A stretch of 12,822 bases of DNA from Candidatus Dormiibacterota bacterium (GTDB lineage Bacteria; Chloroflexota; Dormibacteria; Aeolococcales; Aeolococcaceae), in assembly GCA_003136295.1 (NCBI GenBank), contig PLDZ01000199.1, positions 1 to 12,822 on the forward strand, given 5' to 3'. Of this stretch, positions 1 through 5,504 are shown in pieces (the first letter of the stretch is position 1; every line of letters begins with the position of its first letter). Both the position numbers and the translations under genes were made by a program. A model generated the notes under the pieces. It saw only the letters and a program-made list of their open reading frames with translations. It was not told the DNA's origin and made no database searches.

Positions 1-146
1 CGGCGTCAAGCCGGGTGTACCACTCTTCACGCTGCGGCTTCACCTCTCGTCGTGAGCATTCGTCCGCGCCCGGGGCGGGCCGCCCGCTGAGAATAGGGCG
101 AGGGTGGAAGCAGCGCTTCGAATACCGACCGCTCGAAGGCGCGGTC

Positions 147-530
147 ATGCCTGACATCAGCAACCGCCCGTGGTCGGGCGTGACCAGGGCCAGCTACCCG
201 ACCGCCGCCGAATACTGCGCCGCTTGCCTCATCGACCAGAACCCTCCGGGCGATCCGAAGACGAAGTCGCGTTGCAAGCTTCCTGTCTACGAGCCCCAGG
301 CGTTGGGAGGCCGGCTCAATCGCAATGCCGTCCGCGCCGCGGCCGATCGGCTCGTCCAGGCGCGAGGCGGCGTTGAGGCCTCCCTTGCCGAGCGTCAGAA
401 TGCCGCACGGCACCTCATCGAACTCTTCGTGGCAATCGGCGATACCCCGCCTCGCTCCCTGACCGCACTCGCCGGTCCGGCCGCCCTTCAGCCGCGGGCG
501 ACCGGTTCATGGGAGGTGCCCGATCCGTGA
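147..530 (+). CDS. Small cysteine-containing hypothetical protein
   Basis: A 127-residue soluble protein. The ATG at 147 is preferred because GAAGG at 135-139 is a well-placed ribosome binding site; the frame also stays open upstream to the window edge, but that part reads as Arg-rich non-coding sequence. Visible features are a CxxC pair (C24, C27) in the segment YCAACLIDQNPPG, a third cysteine in RCKLP (C43), an N-rich turn (LNRN, 58-61), and a helical C-terminal part (residues 62-100) ending in a GDTPP turn. From memory, this layout (CxxC, CKLP, LNRNAV, then an AAR-type helix followed by PP) resembles uncharacterised proteins of actinobacteria and their phages; I cannot verify this. The cysteines might bind a metal, but a fourth ligand is not obvious. 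The 3' end overlaps the convergent permease gene by 43 bp. Function unknown. Confidence 0.6.
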   Translation: MPDISNRPWSGVTRASYPTAAEYCAACLIDQNPPGDPKTKSRCKLPVYEPQALGGRLNRNAVRAAADRLVQARGGVEASLAERQNAARHLIELFVAIGDTPPRSLTALAGPAALQPRATGSWEVPDP

Positions 531-1681
531 CGCGCCATGTGATCGGCGGGCGTCTCCATCATGCGGAGCATCCCGATGCCGCCGGTGCGAAGAAACCGTA
601 CCGCCAGCAGGGCGATCACCGCGATGAGCACCAGGTCGAGGTATGTCGTTGGGTCAAATGAGACGCTGGTGGTGAACGCGCTTACGTTGCGTTGGCTCGG
701 CACCCACCCCAGCGCGCTGAATAAGCTGCCCACGCCGAGTCCCGCGACCACCATGGTCACGTACGACACCGCGAACAGGTAGATGGCGACTCGGCCGCCG
801 TAGTACTTGCGGTAGATGTTGAAGATGGGAAGGATGATCAGGTCGCCGAAGATGAAGGCGATCGCGCCGCCGAAGCCGATGCCGTTTCGCCAGATCACCG
901 CGGCGAGAGGCACGTTGCCGACCGAGCACACGTAGCTGAGCAGCGCGATCAGCGGGCCGATCAGCGCGCTCGAGAGCGCGGGCAGGAAACCATGGCCGCT
1001 GAAGAAGAGGTGCGACCAGACCGCCGCCGGCACCCACGCGCCGATCGCGCCGGCGATCAGAAATCCGAGCAGCAGGTCCCACCAGAGCCCGTACACGTTC
1101 ATGAAGAAGTAGTGGCTCACCGACGTCAGCGCCTGCGGCGACACGACGCGCTGGAGCAGCGGACCGTCGGCGACCGTCATGTCCATGGTCGCGTGGCCCT
1201 CCATCTTTCCGGGTATGCCGCGATCCGCCTGGAGCCGCGCGCCGTCGGTGAGCCGGCGGGACAGGGTGACCTTGAAGACGAGCGCGAGCAGGACCACCAT
1301 GACCAGTCCTCCGGCGAACTCCGCAGCGACGAACTGCCAGCCGAGCAGGATCAGGAGCGCCAGGCCGAGCTCGAAGACCAGGTTCGTCGAAGCGAATTCG
1401 AAGATGATCGCGTTGGGCAGGGTCGAACCCTTGCGAAACAGCGTTCTGGCAATGGCGACCGCCGCGTACGAGCACGATGACGCCGCCGCGCCGAAGAGGG
1501 TGGCAAGGCTCGCGGAGCGGAGACCGTCCCGGCCCAGGACCCGCGCGACCGCCTGCCTCGAGACGAAGGCCTCGACACACGCTGAAAGCAGAAACCCGAG
1601 GGCCAGCGGCCAGAGCACCGCCCAGAACATGTCGAAGGCGAGGCGAAGCGCATCACCCGCATGGCTCAGGACGAAACTCAT
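488..1681 (-). CDS. ArsP_1/DUF318-family permease, probable metal or metalloid exporter
   Basis: A 397-residue polytopic membrane protein of the permease family that includes ArsP and the SO_0444-type transporters (PF03773-like). Hydrophobic segments lie at about 13-37, 56-80, 91-137, 192-225, 233-262, 268-290, 297-323 and 345-365. The two halves carry related motifs, SSCSYAAVAI (68-77) and YVCSVGNVPLA (250-260), each with a cysteine and followed by a Gly/Phe/Ile-rich helix, consistent with the family's internal repeat. The loop between the halves (about 140-188) holds a Met/His cluster, M160-x2-H163-x2-M166-x-M168, and the C-terminal tail has three more His (H381, H385, H391). These suggest a soft-metal or metalloid substrate, but the substrate is inference. 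The ATG start is supported by GGAG eight bases upstream. Related members export organoarsenicals, Cu or Zn. No metal-responsive regulator is adjacent. Confidence 0.85.
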   Translation of the reverse strand: MSFVLSHAGDALRLAFDMFWAVLWPLALGFLLSACVEAFVSRQAVARVLGRDGLRSASLATLFGAAASSCSYAAVAIARTLFRKGSTLPNAIIFEFASTNLVFELGLALLILLGWQFVAAEFAGGLVMVVLLALVFKVTLSRRLTDGARLQADRGIPGKMEGHATMDMTVADGPLLQRVVSPQALTSVSHYFFMNVYGLWWDLLLGFLIAGAIGAWVPAAVWSHLFFSGHGFLPALSSALIGPLIALLSYVCSVGNVPLAAVIWRNGIGFGGAIAFIFGDLIILPIFNIYRKYYGGRVAIYLFAVSYVTMVVAGLGVGSLFSALGWVPSQRNVSAFTTSVSFDPTTYLDLVLIAVIALLAVRFLRTGGIGMLRMMETPADHMARHGSGTSHEPVARG

Positions 1682-1683
1682 CG

Positions 1684-1696
1684 ATCGGACTCCGAT
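1684..1696 (-). promoter_or_regulatory. Palindrome over the permease ribosome binding site
   Basis: A perfect inverted repeat, ATCGGA-c-TCCGAT, starts three bases upstream of the permease start codon and contains the GGAG ribosome binding site read on the minus strand. The one-base centre is too tight for an RNA hairpin, so if functional it would more likely be a dimeric repressor site. It may also be chance in GC-rich DNA. Confidence 0.25.
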
Positions 1697-1820
1697 GATC
1701 GCACCTGATCAGGGTAGCCCGGCACGGCACCTCCCAACTCTGAGCGATCTCCCAGCTGAAGCCCACGGCGTTCTCACGGCCGGGCGCGACGCTGGTCGAC
1801 GTCAAACGTCAGTCCACCAA

Positions 1821-1826
1821 GGAGGT
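1821..1826 (+). promoter_or_regulatory. Strong Shine-Dalgarno site fixing the start at 1833
   Basis: GGAGGT lies six bases before the ATG at 1833. It is among the strongest ribosome binding sites in the window and decides the start of the small Ser/Thr-rich protein against the much longer open frame that extends upstream to 1179. A short inverted repeat, GACGT-caa-ACGTC (1798-1810), sits just upstream of it and could be an operator, with weak support. Confidence 0.75.
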
Positions 1827-1832
1827 ACAACC

Positions 1833-2126
1833 ATGGACGGCGACCAGTTCATCCCACCGCCCCCGCCCCCGGACGAGCCGGCCAAGCGGAGGACAGGTAT
1901 GCGCAGGATTGCGGCGACGGCGCTGCTCTCGGTCGGTTTGCTCGCCGGCACGGGAGTCGGCAGCTTCGTGATCGCACACGCTGCATCGAACACCACGACC
2001 TCGAGCAGCACCGCGAACCTGACGGCGAGCACCGCGACGCCGTCACCCACGACGCCGGCGACGAAAGCGCCATCGACGACGACCATGTGCCCGAACATGA
2101 GCGGCTCGACCGGCACCACGGGCTAG
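1833..2126 (+). CDS. Small single-pass membrane protein with Ser/Thr-rich outer tail
   Basis: A 97-residue protein. Residues 1-22 form a short cytoplasmic head with a run of seven prolines and basic residues (AKRRTGMRR). Residues 26-49 are a hydrophobic helix that could act as a membrane anchor or uncleaved signal. Residues 51-97 are almost entirely Ser, Thr, Ala and Pro, the composition of a wall-spanning or O-glycosylated linker, ending with CPNMSGSTGTTG and a single cysteine (C86). The alanine-rich stretch after the helix (AHAAS) could also be a signal peptidase I site, giving a secreted product. The strong upstream Shine-Dalgarno sequence and a clean downstream terminator indicate a monocistronic, probably well-expressed gene. 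No family recognised. The head resembles those of the propeller and protease proteins at 8202 and 10490. Confidence 0.75.
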   Translation: MDGDQFIPPPPPPDEPAKRRTGMRRIAATALLSVGLLAGTGVGSFVIAHAASNTTTSSSTANLTASTATPSPTTPATKAPSTTTMCPNMSGSTGTTG

Positions 2127-2147
2127 CGTCCCCTCCTCCCCCTCAAG

Positions 2148-2178
2148 GCGGCCCGCCGTATTTCGGCGGGCCGCTTTT
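2148..2178 (+). terminator. Rho-independent terminator between convergent genes
   Basis: An 11-bp perfect GC-rich stem (2148-2158 with 2164-2174) closes a TATTT loop and is followed by TTTT. It lies 21 bases after the stop at 2126. The T-run touches the stop codon of the convergent gene at 2178, so the same hairpin lies immediately past that stop on the minus strand. There the stem is followed only by TT, so termination should be stronger for the plus-strand transcript. Confidence 0.88.
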
Positions 2179-3077
2179 CACCACCACTCAAAGGGTCGGC
2201 CATCCCAGGCGTCGAGGACCGGGAAGGTCGGATCCCCGGCCAGCTCGGTGACGCGGTGGCCGAAGGCTTCGACCTCACTCTCGTTGAGCAGCCGGCGAAG
2301 CCTGGTCTGCAGCGCGGTCATCCGAGTCGCATCGCCGGCAAGATCCTGCACCCGCCGGGCGAGCTTCGCGGGGAGTTGCGAGCCACCCAACGCGATCAGC
2401 GCGGTGCGCTGGCGCGGGTAGGGGAGAAAGCTCAGCGCGTTGTCGATCGCCTTCACGCTGGGACCGTCGATCACCAGGAGGTGAGTTCGCTTGCGGTCGG
2501 CGTTGTTGATGAGCACGTCCAGCACGGCGACCGCACGGAGTTGTGAGTCGAGCTTGCCGGCGCGCTCCGCGGTCAAGGCTTCGTCGAGGACGTGCACGAA
2601 GCGCTGCACCGACCCTGGCCCGAGAGGTCCGTCGCGAAGGACGGTCACCGGCACCCGGTGCAGGCCGAGCGCGGCATCGACGACGTACGCCGCGACCTCG
2701 CGCAGATAAAGGGTCCTGCGGGGAAAGTCCCAGAGGGGCCGCTCGCCACGGACCGGTTTGTAGACCGCCCGCAGCGGCTGGGCGGGCAACGCCGGATCGG
2801 GCGCGTCGAGCTCGAGCAGGAAGACGCCGTTGCTGCCGTACACGACCTCGGCAATGCCTTCGATCGGTGCCTCGGCGAGCGTCCTCGCGATCTCGGCGTC
2901 TCGTGGCGCCGCGCCGTCGGCAGGACCGGGTGCCACCGCGGCCTCGAACCGTTCGCGAAGCGACGGCGCTGCGGTTTCGTCGTCACCCGCCGGCAGCGCG
3001 AGGCCTGGTATCGGGTCGAGATGCGGTCGCCGTGACGCCTGGAAACGGCGTCTGCGCCTCGTCCCCTCGTCGCTCAC
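2178..3077 (-). CDS. SCO1664-family protein, PI3/PI4-kinase-like fold
   Basis: A 299-residue soluble protein matching the SCO1664 family, common in actinobacteria and distantly related to phosphatidylinositol 3/4-kinase-type folds. In order: a basic, probably flexible head (1-60), a glycine-containing turn GSNGVFL (81-87), a lysine strand AVYKPVRGERPLWDFP (104-119, likely nucleotide-contacting K107), a helix REVAAYVV (126-133, E127), a catalytic-loop-like segment LDVLINNADRK (186-196), and a metal-binding-type AIDNALSF (210-217, D212). All the kinase-like landmarks are kept, so activity on ATP is plausible; the substrate is unknown for the family. GTG is used as start. The gene follows the two-helix membrane protein by 28 bases and is probably co-transcribed with it. 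From memory, in actinobacteria this family often sits beside DUF3090 and histidine-phosphatase genes; neither is seen here. Confidence 0.82.
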   Translation of the reverse strand: MSDEGTRRRRRFQASRRPHLDPIPGLALPAGDDETAAPSLRERFEAAVAPGPADGAAPRDAEIARTLAEAPIEGIAEVVYGSNGVFLLELDAPDPALPAQPLRAVYKPVRGERPLWDFPRRTLYLREVAAYVVDAALGLHRVPVTVLRDGPLGPGSVQRFVHVLDEALTAERAGKLDSQLRAVAVLDVLINNADRKRTHLLVIDGPSVKAIDNALSFLPYPRQRTALIALGGSQLPAKLARRVQDLAGDATRMTALQTRLRRLLNESEVEAFGHRVTELAGDPTFPVLDAWDGRPFEWW

Positions 3078-3105
3078 ATCAGTCCCGACGGTGCCGAGGA
3101 CGCGC

Positions 3106-3483
3106 TCAGCTGTTCCGCCGGACGAGGAACATGGTGACGACGGCGGCCAGCCCGAATGGGATTGCGACGAGGAGCGTCAGCACCACGTCTTCAGGCACGG
3201 ATGGATCCCCACCCCAGACCATGACGAGGACCACCGCGACCGCGAGGGCCACCAGGACGCTGATGAGCCACAGTCGATGCTTCGGCGCCGGCTCGGCGCG
3301 GCTGGTCGCGACCTCGACCATCGGAGCCACCGGATGAGCGTCCTCGTACCAGCGGCGATGCGCCGCGGGCACCACCACATCGTCGGGAAGATCCGCCCGG
3401 TCGAGCGCCGCCCACCATGTGGGGGCGCCGTCGTTTCGTCGCTGGCCGTAAGGCCGGGCGGAGCGAGAAGACTCGTCGGACAT
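3106..3483 (-). CDS. Two-helix membrane protein of unknown function
   Basis: A 125-residue protein with a hydrophilic N-terminal half (1-70) containing an aromatic-rich patch (PTWWAALDRADLPDD and HRRWYEDAH), then two membrane helices (about 71-90 and 100-121) separated by a short acidic loop, and a basic end (RRNS). This predicts both termini on the cytoplasmic side with a hairpin in the membrane. No family recognised. It starts at ATG 3483, is divergent from the uracil-DNA glycosylase gene, and lies 28 bases upstream of the SCO1664-type gene, so the pair probably forms an operon. It could be a membrane partner or docking protein for the kinase-like product, but this rests only on position. 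Confidence 0.7.
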   Translation of the reverse strand: MSDESSRSARPYGQRRNDGAPTWWAALDRADLPDDVVVPAAHRRWYEDAHPVAPMVEVATSRAEPAPKHRLWLISVLVALAVAVVLVMVWGGDPSVPEDVVLTLLVAIPFGLAAVVTMFLVRRNS

Positions 3484-3611
3484 GGAGCCTCGCAGTACGA
3501 CGGCTGACCACGACGGCCGCTCAACTGTGACGGAGAGACTGACGAGCGGTGAGGAGATGATATCGCCTTGGGTTGGGCGACGCTACCCCGGCGAGTCAGA
3601 GTCGGGTCACC

Positions 3612-4268
3612 ATGCCGAGACAAGCTGCCCAGGTGCGCTCGCTGAGATCACTGCAACGCGGGCACCGGGCATGCACGCGTTGCGCGGATGCAGGCTTCAT
3701 CGCGAGGGCGCATCCGGTGTTCAGCGGCCACGCGGGTCAGCGCATCATGCTCGTCGGTCAGGCGCCCGGACCCGTCGAGCATGACCAGACGAGGCCGTTC
3801 GCGGGACGAGCCGGGCGTCAGCTGATGCGCTGGCTGATTCGCGCCGGCTTCCGTGACGAGGACGACGTTCGCGATCGCATCTACATGACCGCGATGACGA
3901 CGTGCTTTCCGGGACGCCGGCCCGACGGAGCGGGGGACAGGCGTCCAAGCCCGGCGGAGGTCGCACTCTGTGCACCGTGGCTCGACGGGGTCATCTCGAT
4001 GCTCAACCCTCGTCTCATCATTCCGATCGGGTCGCTGGCTCTCGAGCGATTTCTTCCCGGGCGGCGTCTCGACGACGTGATCGGTGCCGCATACACCGGC
4101 GACGGGGTCTCGATCCCCGGCGCTCCCGAGGTCGATCGAGTGCTCGTGCCGCTGCCCCATCCCTCAGGTCAGAGCAGGTGGCTGAATGACCCCGCCCGTG
4201 TTGCGCTCCTGGACCGGGCTATCGCGAGGTTGAGCGACCTGGTCACGTGGGCCGATCCGGGCGGCTGA
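3612..4268 (+). CDS. Uracil-DNA glycosylase superfamily protein, family-4-like with Fe-S cysteines
   Basis: A 218-residue protein with the usual size and layout of bacterial family 4-type uracil-DNA glycosylases, which remove uracil from DNA for base-excision repair. Seen: CTRC (C21, C24) plus C98 and C120, four cysteines placed as for a 4Fe-4S cluster; motif A GQAPGP (49-54) followed by RPFAGRAG (61-68); a central LIIPIGSLAL strand and turn; and motif C PHPSGQSRW (182-190). The position normally holding Glu in family 4 (GEAPG) is Gln here, and the HPSG-x-SRW loop differs from plain HPS/HPA versions, so substrate range may be atypical. ATG 3612 was chosen because homology begins soon after it; a TTG at 3573 in the same frame would add 13 unremarkable residues. 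No convincing ribosome binding site is seen for either. Confidence 0.85.
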   Translation: MPRQAAQVRSLRSLQRGHRACTRCADAGFIARAHPVFSGHAGQRIMLVGQAPGPVEHDQTRPFAGRAGRQLMRWLIRAGFRDEDDVRDRIYMTAMTTCFPGRRPDGAGDRRPSPAEVALCAPWLDGVISMLNPRLIIPIGSLALERFLPGRRLDDVIGAAYTGDGVSIPGAPEVDRVLVPLPHPSGQSRWLNDPARVALLDRAIARLSDLVTWADPGG

Positions 4269-4303
4269 GCTGATCACGCCGGGATCGACTTTCTCGAAGG
4301 ATT

Positions 4304-4321
4304 GCCGATGCTATCATCGGC
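4304..4321. other. Short hairpin between UDG gene and next operon
   Basis: GCCGATG-ctat-CATCGGC forms a perfect 7-bp stem with a 4-base loop, 36 bases after the glycosylase stop and 33 bases before the next start. It lacks a T-run, so it is not a classical terminator. It could mark an mRNA 3' end, an operator, or the leader of the downstream operon. Confidence 0.35.
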
Positions 4322-4353
4322 TCTCGCACGTATTGCTGTGACGGGGAGAAAGG

Positions 4354-4863
4354 TTGCGCGAGCGTGGTATGCGGCGTCGTGATGAGGGCGCACCTCTGAT
4401 TCGCGACGAAGCCACATCTCCCGCTGAGCCCGCCGTCAAAAACGCCGAGGACATTCTCGAGCGCATCTTCGCGCCGACACCGAAGGCAAGTCCCGCGGAG
4501 CAGGCGGAGCGCGCGCTGCGCCGGCCGAAGCAGCTGATCTACTGCGCGCTCAGCAACCGCAACTTCTACTGGCGTCAGCACATCACCAAGTTCGTCCTCG
4601 ACGAAGGCCAGGTACCGATCGTGCCATTCATGCTCTTCGACTACTACCTCGTGCACACGGTCCCGAAGGACGTCGTGCGCGAGGCCTTCAACAATCTCAT
4701 CGTGCGCTGCGATCAGATGTGGGTATTCGGGAATCCGTCGCTCGGCGTGAAGGTGCAGATCGGCATCGCCAAACGCCTCAAGAAGCCGATTCGCTACTAC
4801 GACATCACCGACATGCCCTATCGAGTGGTCAGCGTCCCCGAAGCGATGTTGCGCGAGGAGTGA
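4354..4863 (+). CDS. Nucleoside 2-deoxyribosyltransferase-like Rossmann protein
   Basis: A 169-residue soluble protein. After a basic head of about 58 residues comes a compact domain: strand QLIYCALSN (60-68), helix, VPIVPFMLFDYYL (87-99), helix around KDVVREAFNNLIVRCDQMWVFG (105-126), then a glycine turn with NPSLGVKVQIGIAKRLKKPIRYYD (127-150). The order (YCA strand, PF/PH segment, cDxxWVFG, S-x-G-x4-I-x2-A, KPI) is that of the nucleoside 2-deoxyribosyltransferase-like and DUF4406/DUF7768-type domains. This is recognised by pattern, not a search. These act on nucleosides or nucleotide-like ligands; the ligand here is unknown. The TTG start is chosen because GGGGAG (4343-4348) lies five bases upstream; the in-frame ATG at 4369 has no site at proper distance. 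LemA starts 12 bases after its stop. Confidence 0.65.
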   Translation: MRERGMRRRDEGAPLIRDEATSPAEPAVKNAEDILERIFAPTPKASPAEQAERALRRPKQLIYCALSNRNFYWRQHITKFVLDEGQVPIVPFMLFDYYLVHTVPKDVVREAFNNLIVRCDQMWVFGNPSLGVKVQIGIAKRLKKPIRYYDITDMPYRVVSVPEAMLREE

Positions 4864-4875
4864 GACACTGAGCTC

Positions 4876-5493
4876 ATGACCGTGCTCGTGATCGTGCTGA
4901 TCATTGTTGTCCTCATCGCGCTGTATGTCGCCTATCGGTTCAACCGGCTGATCCGGCTGCGCACGCGCACCCAGGAGGCGTGGTCAGACATCGATGTCGA
5001 GTTGAAGCGTCGCTATGACCTCATCCCCAACCTCGTGAACACCGTGCAGGGTTATGCGGCCCACGAGCGAGGCGTGTTCGAGGCGGTCACCGCGGCGCGC
5101 ACCAATGCCCTGGCCGCGTCGAAGACCGGGGACCCGTCGGCGATGGCCGGCGCCGAGGATGCGCTGACCGGATCCACGCGCCAGTTGCTGGCCGTCGCCG
5201 AGAACTACCCGCAGCTCAAGGCGTCCGAGCTGTTCCTGAACCTCCAGGAGCAGCTGACCACCACCGAGGACAAGGTCGAGTTCTCACGACGCTTCTACAA
5301 CGGCAACGTGCGCGATTTCAACACGGCGCTGCAGACGTTTCCGACCAGCATCTTCGGACAGATCATGCACTTCCAGCCGTTCGCGTTCTTTGCAGTGGCC
5401 GACTCGGAGCGCGCCGCGCCGACTGTGTCGTTCACGCCGACGGCTCCCCCGGCTGCGGCGCCCCCGCCCCCGGCTGCAGCGCCCCCCGCCTGA
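4876..5493 (+). CDS. lemA: LemA family protein
   Basis: A 205-residue protein with the full LemA pattern: an N-terminal membrane helix (3-20), the family signature VELKRRYDLIPNLVNTV (41-57), a long helical-bundle region through 130, and EFSRRFYNGNVRDFN (135-149) followed by the hydrophobic FPTSIFG and FQPFAFF segments. LemA is a membrane-anchored helical protein of poorly defined role, often encoded beside HtpX or TPM-domain proteins and linked to envelope stress. Here HtpX is about 6 kb away rather than adjacent. The C-terminus carries an extra Pro/Ala-rich tail (about 186-205), low-complexity and beyond the usual family end. It follows the deoxyribosyltransferase-like gene by 12 bases and precedes a glycosyltransferase by 11 bases, so it is the middle of a likely three-gene operon. 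Confidence 0.95.
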   Translation: MTVLVIVLIIVVLIALYVAYRFNRLIRLRTRTQEAWSDIDVELKRRYDLIPNLVNTVQGYAAHERGVFEAVTAARTNALAASKTGDPSAMAGAEDALTGSTRQLLAVAENYPQLKASELFLNLQEQLTTTEDKVEFSRRFYNGNVRDFNTALQTFPTSIFGQIMHFQPFAFFAVADSERAAPTVSFTPTAPPAAAPPPPAAAPPA

Positions 5494-5504
5494 CCGCAGC
5501 CCGG

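Noticed and set aside
1..43. Possible first codons of a minus-strand gene running off the left edge (GTG at 43, reading MKPQREEWYTRLDA)
   Set aside because: Only 14 codons are visible and the ribosome binding site is poorly spaced; too little to call a gene.
654..1580. A 308-codon minus-strand frame inside the permease
   Set aside because: Out of frame with the permease, which has clear membrane helices and family motifs; the alternative is Arg/Gly-rich.
1179..1832. Upstream extension of the small Ser/Thr protein to 1179
   Set aside because: It would run antisense through the permease; the GGAGGT before ATG 1833 fixes the start.
2543..3337. A 264-codon plus-strand frame over the SCO1664-type gene
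   Set aside because: Arg/Ala-rich shadow of a recognised minus-strand family member.
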